Shown piece by piece: positions 43,859 to 58,307 of a DNA stretch of 64,000 nucleotides (position 1 is its first letter; every line of letters starts with the position of its first letter). The notes under the pieces are model-generated. The model saw only the letters and a list, made by a program, of their open reading frames with translations. It did not search any database and had not been told where the DNA came from. The stretch comes from Anisakis pegreffii (Eukaryota; Nematoda; Chromadorea; Rhabditida; Anisakidae): NCBI GenBank assembly GCA_035041965.1, contig JAPYMA010000210.1, positions 1-64,000 of the forward strand, given 5' to 3'. A program made the position numbers and the translations under genes.

Positions 43859-45513
43859 TAACATCACGATGAAATGATAGTTATGATAGTTATGAAATGA
43901 TAGTTATGATTAATCGAATAAGTTCCAATGACGAGTATCAACTGGATAAACCAACATCTCAATGTACCGACAACGAAATTATCCATAACAATATCAATGA
44001 ATGTGAATAATATATCTCTATTTTGAATAATATTAGCGTTATGCATTTATTTCCAATGTTTCCAAATGGTTTTATTACTCACTATCAGTAATAATGCCTC
44101 AGTCCCGCCCTTACGTGTACTATCCTATGGATGGATATTCAGCCGAATATTTCCTATTGCAACGATTTATGTACTTAATTCAAACCTCAAAAGTTGATTC
44201 TATTCAATATTCTAGCACCACTTCCAAATCACACAATGCATAAGTTTCATGTCAATTCCAAGCAAAATCAAAAATTTCAAATTGAAATCACATCAAGCAG
44301 CCAGCACTATCAAATAACGTAAAGTTTTGAAAAAATGACAAGGTCAATATCCTCGTTTATATTCAAATATACCTACAAGATGTGCTGCTATAACTTGAAT
44401 GATCAATCTGGTTCCAGTACAAACCTCAAGTGGGGTTTTCTATATTTCTTTCAAATCAGCACTGAGCTAAGTTTACTCTCGTTACGTAATATGTATCAGA
44501 TCAACACGAACAACAAAGTATTCAAGAACGACTGTCAATCTGTTAGCAATGCAGTAATCATCCACGTCGATCAGCTATGAAAAAAAAGCTACGAAAAACA
44601 TCCTAAGTCATTTCCTTCGAAAACAGAATCATCTTCATCAAGTACTAAAAACCACCGATAGCTCATTAATACGCTTGCACTGTTCCCGTACAAAAAGCAC
44701 CATTTTGATCTATCAGCATTCAAATTACAGTCACCTCACTCAGCTTTAGCGTATCTGCTCTGATCGCGCATCACAACAAATCGCTTGTCAGCCAAAAGAA
44801 GCATTGCTCTTGAGGGAATACGAACAACGATTGCAGACGAGATAACAAGACACGTAGATGGATGTATGGGATGTGCAATCATATTCCAGATATATCGATC
44901 TGTGTGATCGGATTTATTGATTTTGTTGCGCACTTGAAAGTTTCTATGCCATCTGCAATTCCGTTGAAACTTTCAATTTTAACTTTGGTTTCTGAAAGTT
45001 TGCGGAGTCTTTTTCCAAGTTGTTGAGCCTCAAAAATGAGAAAAATGCCGGAAACGTGGTGTTGGGTGTGATGAAAATCACGATGCTGAAGTGAACAACA
45101 AAGGTGGTAATCTCATGATCAGTGAATTATTCGATATCGTGTGCGCTATCATATCAAACGTTATCACGAAGATATACCGTTCAAAACAACACATCAAACA
45201 GACTCGTTCACGTGCGTATGTATCAGTATTGCATTAGCGGACTTTGCAAAAATACATCGAGGAATTGAATTATATGAGGATAACATATGAGGATAACAAT
45301 AACATAAGAGGAGAATATTTATTTAATCAGCAAATCAAACTCATTACGAGTTTATGCCTCTCTGTTATTACCAATATCACTAATATCACATTCTTCCTTT
45401 CTTGGCATTCTTCTTTCCGCACAGCTAACGAGAATAGCGTTTCGAATCATCTATCTTCATGAAATCCGAACTTGAATTATTGATTTGGCAACTACAGAGG
45501 TTTTGGGCTATTC

Positions 45514-45598
45514 TTTGGATTTATTCAATTTGTCTTATGTTATAACGACTTATGTTATGCCTTTCGTTATAACATAAGAGGAATTGAATAAATCCAAA
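45514..45598. repeat. Inverted repeat, about 34-bp arms
   Basis: TTTGGATTTATTCAATT at the left faces AATTGAATAAATCCAAA at the right, and the inner blocks CTTATGTTATAACG / CGTTATAACATAAG are perfect. The loop is 17 bp. It is MITE-like or a cruciform-forming sequence; no flanking duplication was seen. Confidence 0.85.
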
Positions 45599-46867
45599 AA
45601 ATTTGTAAGACAAAATATTAAAAAATTATTCACTGGCCTGAACTGAGTCGATTCGAATACTGCGGTGGATATAACAATTTCAGTCTAACATTATATACCA
45701 TGTGATAATACGCCTGAATTCTTATATTTTATCTAACTGCCATATTTATGATAAATAATCGCCTGGTATAGCTAATGTGATTACAAAATAACGCTTGTCA
45801 TAAGTGCCAATTCCTATCACCAAAAAATTATCACGTACTCTTATCAGCACTTATGTATTATCATACATTCTTAACACCACTTAGGTGTTACCATATACTC
45901 TTATCACCAATGCAACGTTATCATTAGACAGCCTAATGCATTCATCATATTTTTTATCAACACTTTCCTGCAATTTTCAATAATATAAGTTTACTTTTAA
46001 ACAAATCTAAGATAAATCTAATTCAACTTATATAACAGACTTGAACTGGCACTATCGCTCAGCAATCGAGTTAACATCAGACATGCATAATTACTGCACA
46101 AGGCGTGAATAAAGAAGAACACGATTTGAAGCGGAATGAGATGCAAGAATTTAGTGTTGTCGTGAAGAATTATTCAACTTACGAGGAAAGGTCATGAAGT
46201 TACCCCAGCCTTTCGGGATGAGACATCTATCATATTGTAGGGCTCGTATAGCTGATCACGGATATGCAAAAAATTATTGCAGTGTACAAGGGGGAGGCGA
46301 GATATGGGTGTTAGCGTTTTGAACTGTGTTAGCGTTCTGAACTTTTCAACTTCAAATATCATAGAAGCGTTCCCAACTTGAATTCAACTTTTAAAAAATG
46401 TTTTCGGTAAGAATTCAACTCGATAAAAATATGATAATAATCGAATCGACACTTCAAATAGGTTACTTGCATTCACTTAGCACAACCATACAATAAATAT
46501 GCATGCAGTAATATAATTTTTAATATATACCATATTACTCAATAACAACAAACAAACCGCATCAACAACCCATTTACTAATCTAATTTAACGATTATCAT
46601 ACCGCATTAACCAATAACAAACCGCATCAACAACACATTTATCTCCGACTTTCGAATCAAAAAAAAAAAACCAGCCAATGTTATACACTCTCTAAAAGTC
46701 CACTTTCACCATTCGTAATGAATATATAACATAGCAAATATATAATTACAAAGCAAGAGAATGTGTGCAATTTTAGCCGTCAGAGCCAATATAAAAAATA
46801 TCGATGGAATATGAAAAATGGCACGGATCATGTTTGAAAGATGTGTACGTAAGGTAATGTGGTGCGA

Positions 46868-47232
46868 AGACGGAAAAAAATCAGGGACGGGGAAAATCGG
46901 GAACTTTCCGGGACGGAAATACGAATACCCCGAAATGTCCGCAGCTGGAAAACGTCTGGGACGGGATCCTGAAATTCCCTGATCCCCGCACCACACTCCG
47001 ACAACGAGCCACTACGAGTACACTGACATTAGTGAGGCCAGCTGCGACGTTGCGAACGCGCGATTCGCGATTTTTCAAATCGCCCGTCCTCCCCCTCCCT
47101 CGTCCCCTAATGGAAAAACTGCCTGAAGTCGGGGACGAAATTTGACAGTCGTGGACCCGGAATTGCAATTGGCTCCAAAACAGTCGGGGACAGTGCATCA
47201 GGAACAAGGTCCCGAAATTCGCTGATCCGCGC
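46868..47232 (-). repeat. GC-rich repeat, two diverged tandem units
   Basis: On the minus strand, GTGCGGGGATCAGGGAATTTC (from about 46999) and GTTGCGCGGATCAGCGAATTTC (from about 47232) begin two related units that both contain (T)CCCCGAC- and GTCCCnGA-like motifs. Composition is unlike the surroundings. Open frames across it are compositional and not accepted as genes. Confidence 0.6.
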
Positions 47233-48294
47233 AACACTTCAATTAAGACTACCTACAACATACGTTATCTAAAATAGTAAAAAAATATATTCATGCCAGT
47301 CAATTTTTGTTGCTGAAGAAACATGAAAGAGATTGGATTTGCAAAATTTCATGCGATATACAGCGGTTTCTCATAGTTTAACCGAAATTAAATTTAGATG
47401 GTAATTTACTGAGACAATAAGTGAAACACCATCAGAATCACTATCAGCAAACGCCAACAGTATCACGATTAGAATTATTCTAACCGAGATGATGCGTTCA
47501 CATGGATCGGTCAATGGTGCAGAATGTCATTCAAGACTATTCGTCTTCTGCTGAACGAACGTCCGCATTCTAATCAAGAAATTATTCAACTTATCAAAAA
47601 CTCTTCCAAAGTTGCCGTTCAGCGATACACATTCAAAAGGCATCAATCACATCAAAAGATAAAGCATCGTTAAAAATGCCACTATGTACATAAGCAGCTA
47701 ACAATAAGGTGTTTTTCAATGTCTAGGCTTATTTGCTACTACTGTATCGACACGATCTTCCTTCTCTTTTTTGCTAACAATGCAAAAATTATTCATAACT
47801 TCGAAAAACTGTTGAAGCCTTCTCATTTTTGTTTCATATAGTACATTTTAAAATCGAGCCCACGATCAGTGGATTGTATAAAACATCCATTTGCATATCG
47901 TAGTTATATGAATAAGCATCATTATCATTACTGCACAGTGGATGTTCTAATGCAGTTCGTTATCTTTCTACGATGGCATGTAGTTCTCTTAGAATTTATC
48001 ACACTTCTACTATCATTCAAACTTGTCTCATAATCACTATCAATCATATGCATTCCCCTGTTGAATTAAGTTTGATGGAAAAGATTTCATTGATTTCATA
48101 AGAAATTGAATTAATTCACTTCGGGGTGTCTTGGCACTAGGTGTACCCGTTCAGTTCTGTTGCAGCAACTTTTCGAGTTCAGTCGTTTGTGACTGGACTG
48201 CTGTGCTTAGATTTGTGTGACTCGCAAGAGAGAACTTTGCAAGGTTTTGCCAATGGCCTCGTTCATAGGTTCACTTCATTCACACCATTCAAAT

Positions 48295-48360
48295 ACCTTA
48301 TCAGTGAATTAATTCAGTTCTTTCGCTATGTGAACGAGTGAATTAATTTACTGATAAGGT
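48295..48360. repeat. Inverted repeat, 22-bp arms
   Basis: ACCTTATCAGTGAATTAATTCA (48295-48316) faces TGAATTAATTTACTGATAAGGT (48339-48360) with one mismatch and a 22-bp loop. A small hairpin of unknown function or a MITE remnant. Confidence 0.85.
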
Positions 48361-49237
48361 TTCGAAAGTGCACTTGGCTTCCTTTATGGAAGCCCTTCAA
48401 CGATAAATACTGCTACGGGAACGTGAAGCGTGTTTTATGCACAGTCAATACTACGTACCTCTAAAGTTGGCAGCAAGAACAAATTCTCCGAATATCTCAA
48501 ACTAAGATCTACTGTTTTCAGACTGCTTAAAATTGACTTTAACATAATGCTTCATCAAAATCTTTCCATTTTTCGCCGAGAAATACGGTCACATAATAGA
48601 GACCAATAGAAAATAAGATATCCATCCGTACGTGAATAATACCGTCACTGTAATCATTTTAAACGATATGTATCATTAACAAAATACGAGTCAAGAACAT
48701 CAGATGTACTGTTAGTATTATGTCGCATCACGAATATTATATAACAACACAGAATATAACACAACAATGAAATCTTAAAGTAAACTAATCCTTCGAATCA
48801 GTAATTTTTGAAATGATAGAAATTGAGTTTGGAATGATAAAAGTCACACATTTGCATAAGTAAAATGAGTTGAAATCTACAAGCGATCATATCGGATATG
48901 GATATTATGCAATGAAACAAGATGAAGCAAACGGATTACTGGAATAACAACGAATGAGCATTAGTTGCGATGAGCGTTCAACACATCGAACATACATGAA
49001 AGACCTTATCAAGTGATCCGCCGAGTGAATTCAAACGGAATGAAGTAAAACATGTAAAAAAAAGAAGTGTAATTACAAACAAACAAACATAAATAAGTGT
49101 GCTATATACCGGACAGTTTTATGTACCAATAACAACGACGAATAATATACATCTATACAACAAGAGAGCATCTTTGTGATCACATCATTAAAGTAAAATC
49201 AAAGTCAATTTTGATCAGTTTAATCGACCTGATCACT

Positions 49238-52200
49238 TCATTTCATTATATCGGTCATTTTGAAGATGACTCTACTGAATGCTGGATGGTTATTTTCGTT
49301 CCTCAACACAATTTGTGTTTGTAAACATCGAATCACCTCGGTAGCCACCTGAAACAATCCAAATTCATCAAATCAATGTCGTCTCATCAGTCATTCTAAA
49401 TTTCTAGAAACAATCCTTAAAAATTCCTCAAAAAACTATTCATCACCAAAAATATAGAACAAACCTCCTCAACGGCAGATTCTTGCTCGAGATCAGGACA
49501 ACTTGGCTGTGCGATGCAAATGGCCATCAGAAGGGCCACCTCCTCGTCGTGGACAATATCCGCGATACCGTTTTTAAATCGTTCAATCTCTGCACTCCGA
49601 TTGCCAACTATTGGCGTGCAGCTATCGCTAGTGAATGCAGCCCGTATTGTCTGAAAATTTTTTTTCAAATTCAGGTCAAATCCAATATCTATTTTACGAA
49701 TAACTCTCTGATTCCATCCTGAAGAATACTGTAAACCCAAAAACGAAATAACAAATGCATCAATCATAAATATCTCAAACATCGTCTAAATATCGCTACT
49801 TTGAATTGTGTCTTAACAATGTTTCATCAACAAAACGAACTTTCAATAAGTCATCAAATCATCTCATTGAAATTATATCCATCTCAGCGAGACAAGATAA
49901 TCATGGGTACTTACCAAAAGACCCTTCAATCCGTTCGAAATTAATTTCTGCATATCGCGTTTGTTAATCCTCTCGAATGCCGGAATACCGTCAACAAAAG
50001 TATTAGCCCTAGACACTGCGTCGTTCGTGTCTTGCAATTCAATTCCCAGTGGAAACGCTTTCTTGGCCGACTGCACGATCGCCTTCAGTAAATCCATTAT
50101 ATTCCTTGTTTCATCCAACTCTTTCTCTCTGAAAATTCCTTCCATTTACATTTCAGTATTCTGAAAATTTACTAAAAAGTTGTTGGTCTCAAAAACGGTT
50201 TTTTAATCTTATTTGGTAGCATCATTTTAGCGATTTAAAACAGGGTGGTTCTCGTTCAGAATAAACAAATCATGATAAAATATCACGCTTGCAGATAACG
50301 AATCATGTAAATCAGTTTCACTGCATTCGTGTCATATATATTTGAGTGTAAATAAATTTCAATGGCTCGTGAAAGCACTCATAATTTCATTCGTTAATAA
50401 ACTGAACGAACTTCGTCTCGTCCTTCGCCTTTCGCTTGCGATTTCTGTCTTGTCTCACCGATTCCTTGCTCATGCCGGCCTTTAGGCACTTGTCGAATCG
50501 ACAACTTTGACATCGGTTTCGCGAGATTCGATCCACTTTGCACGATTTTTCTTTATGACACGAATACTCCATATTCTTCTGCACTGTTCGACGGAAGAAC
50601 CCCTTAATACAATGCATCATATATTTTCTCTTCAATTAAAGCATTCCTCCTAACTAAATACCGATCATACTATCATTATGTACCGTTCACATTACTATTA
50701 CTACTATCAACATTCCTCATCAGCTCTAAACTTTATTCAATAATTTATCAATCTTACCAAATTATTATCATCCACCATCGATTTTTTAAATGAAGTTCAT
50801 TCATTCTTATCATTATTACTCTCATTTGTCATTGTCCTTGTTCATTGTTATCGTTATGATTTATGACTAGATCGGTTGCTATTACTATCATTCAGTACTC
50901 CCTCAGGTGAATGTACTTCAAAAACGTTGACTGCATCATCGATAACAGTCATTCAATTCAATTTTATTCATGTCGACCAATGACCCTACTAAGTGAGATG
51001 TATTTTAACCATCCCATGTTTCATATCTCCGACCAAAATAACACTCTTGCAGTGCCTGCGAAAATGCCAAAAGGGTTATTTGATATGATACTGAACAAGA
51101 ACAAATCATTCTAAGGCATTCTCTAAGAGAATATTGAAAAGAGGTCACTCTGGTCACAACACATTGTCTAACTGCAAGTAATAACGATATCATTCATGCT
51201 AACTGATCAAGTCACTAAGCCTAATCCTAACTCTCTCTCTTACTTCATTCATCATACCATTAATCCTCATCCCTATTTTATTTCCGAAAACCAATTCCAT
51301 CTCAAATGTACAAATGAAATGTTATGCATCGTCAAACAACAATCCATAAACACTCACCTTACAACCCTCACAACTCATCACACCGTAATGAAATCCCGAA
51401 GCTTTATCACCGCACACCACACAAAGTTCCCTTGCATTCGGCATTGATGACGGTAATGTGGCAGAGAGGGGTTGAGGTCGGGATGGCGAATACAGGTCAT
51501 ATCCTTGAGACGGGGTATGCGCATCCCCTCCACTGTACAGCATTTGCAAACGAGACGCAGCCATAGCTGCTGCATGAGAAGACGGTGTGGCCATATTTTG
51601 TGGATACGAATTACATCCTAATAAATACAGCATTCATAATCAAGTAATAAACCAACAATGTTCTGTTTATATTCACTGAACAATGAATAAAAATGATAAA
51701 CATAATGTGAACACAGAGCAACAGTGATACCAATTACAACAAGAACAATAATAGTAACACTAACTTGACAAAAACACCCTCATTCAATTTTATTTACATG
51801 TCGGCCAACTTTAAAATTTTTTCTTTAAATTTTCAGACTAAAATTTAAAATTTTCTCAAAAAATAAAATTTTTCAAAAGGTTTCATCACTCAAGAGAACA
51901 ATTCAAAACTTCAAACGAACGAACCATTTAACTGAGCCATATGAGATACGGTCATTGCTGTTGGTACGTGCATATGCATTTGATGAGGTTCTTGTTTTGG
52001 TGTACTTTCACATTTGATCATTGCCGAATAATCAGCATTTTGACGATACTCTTTCACGGTATTCTCCTTCTCCTTTTCAGCAGTATTATTGTGATTGGTA
52101 ATATTATTTCGCAACAAATTCGATACCGAAAACGAATTCGATCTGGACTGTGCAGCGCTTGATGACGGCGAAGATGAGCACGGCGATAGAGAGCTGGTCT

Positions 52201-52278
52201 CATTGCCTGAATCGCGATCAATCTCCAAATGGGTTATCAGAGACGGTGGAGCAATAGCAGTCATATGATGATGATAAT

Positions 52279-52309
<31 letters not shown>

Positions 52310-53260
52310 ACTGAGATGGTTGTTTTGGTAATAATTTGGAGGTGCGGCACTGGACACAGCTGGCTGCTGATAACGTTTCATATCACCACTAGCCATATTG
52401 ACATTTGCATTAATATTCTGAGATACGGCGTCTTTTGCTTCAGAGGATAACATCGGATTTGAGGATAGCATGTTGGTGAATTGTTGATTGATTGATGACG
52501 ATTGATTGGGTTGTTGCATCTGACTAATATTCAATGACCGAGTAGAAGATGGCATTAAGGGCGATGACGACTGCGCGGATAACGGCAATGATCCGCCTGA
52601 TCCATTAGCTCCGAACATCAGCTGATTAGCGCTTGCAAGTTGGTTGACAGCAGCATTCGCGTTCACACCGTTGCCGAACGGAAAGAATAACGGTGGAAAT
52701 GGATACAGGCCACTAGTCATTAACGTCGCCAATTGTCGACTGATCGCCGAAGCAGCAGCAGCCGTTTGAGCTTGACGTGAATACGGCATTGACGTGGCTG
52801 AGCCCAATGAGGGAGTTGAACAATTCGAATTGGAACAAGACACTGATGGTTGAGCATACATACCAGTATTAAAATTCATATTTTGAAAATTACTCGTCGA
52901 TAGAGCATTAGCCGTGGATAGTGGTGTGAAAGCACCGCCGCTATTCATCAGACCAGCTGAAGATGGCGTGAACAGTTGATTACTATTGGTTCGAATATTA
53001 CTGAAGTACGGATGAGATGAGGTGGATGGAGTATCACTGTTGAGTAAGGGGCTGCCGATATTGTTGGCACAAGGAGTGCAAGTCTCCATAGGAGATGGCT
53101 TATTTGTGTTGGAAGCATTTGAATTCTGAGATGAATCGGAATTGTTGTTGTTGTTGTTATTCAGATTGTGCTCTGATTGTGAGTGCATTGATGATAAAGA
53201 GACTGGCTGCGATTGCGAGCACATAAATGGTTGTGAGCTTTGCATTGTATTTGCTTGCAT
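49238..53260 (-). CDS. Nuclear hormone receptor with RAR-like DNA-binding domain
   Basis: Exons 53260-51925, 51617-51358, 50602-50412, 50128-49915, 49728-49465, 49348-49238; all junctions keep frame; 791 codons plus stop. Exon 1 is about 445 residues of Ser/Asn/Gln-rich disorder, with a poly-Gln run (52281-52310) and His run. The DNA-binding domain is split after the first finger: [20 protein letters not shown] with P-box EGCKG, then [18 protein letters not shown] and [19 protein letters not shown], closest by eye to RAR/NR1-type receptors. A weakly conserved ligand-binding domain follows ([40 protein letters not shown]). It stops at the KMTDIMK segment, where family members normally continue through helices 11-12, so no AF-2 is visible. 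It acts in the nucleus as a sequence-specific regulator. The exact subfamily is uncertain. Confidence 0.88.
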
Positions 53261-56200
53261 TTTAACGATTTAAGGATTTCAACAATGGGTAACAGAAGAA
53301 TAATAACGGATGATTTGTAAGGTCTTGATAGGTAACAAATGCACTGGCAAAAGTACTGATCAAAATACAATTATGAATAAATCGGCACAGAACGAACACA
53401 AGGAATGGGCAATAGTTCCCAAAGAACACCTCCAACTGAACAATGAGCAATAACCTGACAGAAATGAATCTTGGAGGTAGGTAGATAAGTTGCAAGTGGA
53501 TTGCACCACCAGGTCGCAGATCGCAGATGGTCGATGTGGATGAGGGCAAGGGTACGCGGGCAGGGCAAAACAAGGGTGTGCCAGGGCAAGAGTGGGCTGA
53601 ACACGGGAATAATGTACGGGAAAGGAAGGGCGTTGATTGTTGTGAGGTGAGCGAGCGATCACAGTGAATGATGACGAATTGAGGAATGAGAACGAAAAAA
53701 TGAGTAAATAGTTCTGATGGTGATGATGATGATATGAACAGCAGAGTGAGGTGATGTTGAATAATAATAATAATAACAATGATAAGGTCAACTTATAACC
53801 CGATCGATCCATGTGATTATATGAAAAACAAAACTCAAACCGCATAACACTAGCATTGTTTGACCCTGCACTCGCAAAGGGTTACGTAACGCAGTCAACC
53901 CAAATGGACAACACATCGGCCTGAATGGGCAAAGAGAGGTAAAATCTTCTGAGAAAGAGATGAAAAAAGAGAAGAAATGCCGTCATGCCGTCAATAAGGA
54001 TGGCCCGACCCGGCCCCGTAAACAAGTAGTAATTCCAAGTGTTTACTCCCTATGCAACTGTTGAGCTAGTGCTGCTGCCCTGCCTGCCGTGTCAAACTAC
54101 GCTGCTAAATGATCACGATTATAACTTATCCTCTGAAGCAGCAGCATCAGCATGCACATAGATAAGACACCGATAAAACCGCTCGATTACACAACAGCTT
54201 GACTATGATGAACTACTCTCAACTTTTCATCGCAAATCTCCATGAGAGGACACTTCAAAACTTTCAAGAAGTAATTCCCATAACCGCGGTGATAATCATC
54301 TCATCACAACGATATCAACGATCATCAAACGATACCAATTGAAAAATTATTCAATAAATCAACCATCATCCATCTCAATTGCTCACCTTTACTGACGAAT
54401 TTCATCTAGAATGGTGTGAAGGTTATCCACCACTGAATACTTCGCAATCTCGAAAAAATTTCCCATCTTGCAACAGCAATAACTTCACAGTACTCGTCAT
54501 TAGTCTATTTCTGTGATGCCGTTCTATCATCTTCGACGACGTACTTAAAATTAATTACTTTAGTGTCTTAATTACTTCTATCATCTACTTCAGTGTGTTT
54601 GTCGCTAAACCAAAAAAACGACCGTCCCGTCCCGTCGTGATTATGAAATAAATTTTGCTAAACATAAACATCAAACGAACACAATGAATATGTAACACTA
54701 CCAGCAGCATTCACCTCGCGAAATCGTTTACTCATTCACTTCTTGTGGAATACATATCGCACACAATAATAGTAGTATTTATATTATCTCATAAATGTGA
54801 AATCATCAAACGTAATCATAAAAAAACCAAATAAATAAAACCAACTGCTGAACTCCAGTACGAAATACAACGTAAATGATGTAAATGAACCGAACAACAG
54901 ACGACAACAACCCAACATTCATATAATAAACAACAAAGCATAATAACCAAGTGCAAACTCAATAACTAATTTTTCTGTTTCACGCAATACATATATATTT
55001 TCTCAACGAAAATGCTCGATGTTTCGTTATTGCACTGATAATGATAATACTCACTGAAGTCACCACAATATAACTAAAAAGCATCATTTCAAATTATGCC
55101 CTTAATATCGCTTAACCAATATGAACACCCCAAATACGAATAACTCTATCTATCATCGAATAGAATACGAACAAACCAAATCAACAAAACTAACATCAAT
55201 AAGTAACACACTCATCAAAGCACTACTAAAATAAAACCTACAACAACAAATCGAAAACACACGTGCGATGTGAGTTTATAACATAACATTATCAGTTCAT
55301 CTTTAAATCATTCAAATTTTCCATCGAAACCATCAACAAACACTGCTTGAATTTCATCAAATATTTCATTTACTGATTCAATAGGTTCACCACATTTTAT
55401 GTCGCATCTTCATTTAATTTCTCACAAATATTTCAGTTAAACTCAGCAATTTCTTCGAAAATTCACAAGTCTCAAAATTCATTCTTCTTGAAAAAAAGAA
55501 AACAACGTAATTAATCCGTGATATGCATAGTATGAATATATACACTATGTGAAATGATAAGACGTAAACAAAAAATACAGAAGAATGGACAAACGCTGGC
55601 GACGGTTTAAGTGTGTGCTTATCGGGAAGGGAGACGAAGAAGACAAAATGACTTCCGCAAAGAAAATCACGCAAAAAAACAACAGAGTTGAAACGAAAGG
55701 ATAATCTAAAAAATAGAAAGTTGATGGAACGAAAACTAAAATTAGGTATAAATAACACTGAACGTTCAGAACGTCCATCCATCCGTTCATCCAGAAAACA
55801 ATATCCAAAATTAATCGAACACCAACTCAAATCGCAATACTCCAAATTCTCTCAATACCAACCTCGTAAATCACAACAATCAATCAAGTACACTAGTTCG
55901 TTTTCTTTCAAAGAATTACATTTTTCTTAAAATTTCCGAGACAAATGCCGCTGATCGGTTAAACTCCATTAAACTCCGAAATTGAGTACACTTTCAAAAT
56001 AAATTTTACGAAAATGCCTTATGAAAAGAGCAAAGTTCGGTTCGTATACTTGAAATGAATACTTTCAACATTTCAATCAAATAATGATGAGAAGAAAAGC
56101 CAAAAAACAAACGAAAACATCAAAAAATAACACGAACAAATCCACTAAAAACAAATGTTGAATAAGAATGGTAATATTGCAAAAATTTTGGTTAGAGCTG

Positions 56201-58307
56201 ACTGAATGAAACTTCGTATAAAAATCAAAGAAATAACAATCGAACGAACGCAAAACTACCATCAATCAGTAGGTGATAAGAGCACGATAATAATGCCACA
56301 TTACTCTGATCAGTTACATCAACAAACCAACTAATCACCATTAATACTCTCAATATTATCATTTCTTGTTGTCATCCATTTGATTTTTCTTAAAATATTC
56401 ATTCTTCATTATTCAACAGAACATTTTTCGACATAAAATTCGCATTTTTCTTCATTAAAAATTTCACCACACTCCAGAACACATTTCTACAAAAAAAAAA
56501 AATCAGACTTAACTCCAAATCCACCAGTATTGATCAAATCAAAACTTAATCAATTTTTAAAGAGATCATCATCTACCATCAAAAAAATCGCTCGATCACA
56601 TAAATAACAACGTTCCTCATCTAAAAACCTAAACACACCACAAAGCGAACACCTCAAAATCCCTCAAACCACTCAATCTTCGAACGTAACCACTTCAAAT
56701 TCAATCTCCACTCTCAGCACAAATCATAAACCAATCCATCACCTCAACAATACCCAATAAACAATCTAATTACTCGAATTAACACCCATACAGACAAAAA
56801 CATACATACATACATACAGACAAACAATCAATCCGACATACATACAGATAAACAATAAATATAACAATAATAACAATACCAGACACTCAAAATCAAACAC
56901 TCAACACGAGATATATGTATATAACACTTCATATGTATACTTGTAAAATGGTCGCTCCTGCATAAAATTTCAACGGGACAAAATTTGTGAATGAATCAAA
57001 AACAAAGACGATAACAGCAAAAAAAAAACTTTGAAAAAAATGGTCACAAATTCACAGAAACATTTAGCGCTAAATTCGATAATTTTTGAAAATGGTAGCG
57101 AAAGCGATAACAATAATGCCAATAACAATAATTGCTTTCAAACTCTTTCTATATTATCAGCACTATTATTATTGTCAGTTGAAAGTTAAAATTTCTGACG
57201 AATGGCGACTATCGTTTGCTTGAATTCTATCATCATTCCAAACAATTACACTTTTTTCAAATGATCAAATTCTAATTTCACTTTTTTATTCAAAAATAAA
57301 TATCACTTTTTCAGTGCAATTTGTGCATAAACATCGCTAAAACACACGAGGATAATTTCAAAAAAAAAAAAAACAAAAAAAGGAACAGATAAAGACGAGA
57401 TGAAGGCAATATGAGCAACGGATCGGGAAAGAAATCAATCACTTCTGGGGGAATAAATCAACTCTGAAAAAAAGTAATTCAAACGGGACAACATTCCAAA
57501 AGAAGACAAAAACCGACGAATAAAAAATCAGACTGAAAAAATCGAGCAGACGCAACATACATACAAGAAACAGCTTCACAAAAATGACACAAAAACAACG
57601 CGCCATCAAACAAAACACACCAAAACCCTCTCATCAAAGATTTTCAACTGCAAAACTCAATAAAAATTCTCATCTCAAAACAAAATACCCAATATATGAA
57701 TGTTTGTATTTCACTGAGAATTAGCCTCAATCCTCTATTCACCAATATAAACCTCATTAAATTTTTCACTCATTGTCAGTGGAATAATGAAATTGTATTG
57801 TTGCAATACAACAAATGAAGAGAGATGCAAAGAAAGCAAATTACGTTCGAATAAAATCGCTATTTTGAACAATTCGAGCCACGCTAAAGTGAAACAAAAA
57901 CGAACGAACGAAATAAAGATGTGATCAAAACATGAAAAGATATATAGACTGGTTTAAGAGAGAGAGACAGCACAACACAGAAGACAGCAGCAGCTAGCTG
58001 GGTATATCTCCGATTTATTCATAATTCGTCTAGACTTTTTAACAGAAACGGTAAAAATTCGAGAGAATATCTGATGGATGAATTCAAAAACACAAATGTA
58101 AGTGTGTGTCTATACATATGCATAACGTCGTATCATTGACCAATCTTACGAATAGCGCAACTGAATTGAATTTTAGCAATGATGAACTTTTGAACGCTTC
58201 AATCGAGTTCAATTTCATCATCCATCGTCACACTCAAACACACAAAACGAAACTCCACTCCGAACCAACAATACTCCACGCAATAGCCAATCAATCCCAA
58301 AACGTTT
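53261..58307. other. Gene-free interval, nuclear receptor upstream region
   Basis: No gene was recognised. It contains the 5' flank of the receptor, a 53760-53790 (AAT)n run, and an (ACAT)n run near 56800-56823. Frames at 53360-53845 and 55414-55845 are hydrophobic low-complexity translations of A+T-rich DNA. The 3' UTR of importin beta lies at its far end. Confidence 0.55.

Larger units (their letters stand above)
36919..49237. other. 12-kb gene-poor intergenic region
   Basis: Upstream of tomosyn and downstream of the nuclear receptor. No convincing gene was found, only the repeats, GC-rich island and orphan ORF listed separately. 37700-37870 is a TTA/AAT-rich low-complexity tract, 41543-41560 an (ATCG)n run, and 42770-42795 a small perfect hairpin (CATTCAGGT / ACCTGAATG). 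Long open frames such as 38690-39106 are compositional. Confidence 0.6.

Noticed and set aside
52229..52450. Leu-rich plus-strand ORF within the nuclear receptor exon
   Set aside because: Antisense of the poly-Gln and Asn/Ser-rich coding sequence.
53360..53845. 161-codon minus-strand ORF upstream of the nuclear receptor
   Set aside because: Biased composition (Leu/His/Ser runs from simple sequence) and no in-frame junction to the receptor start codon.
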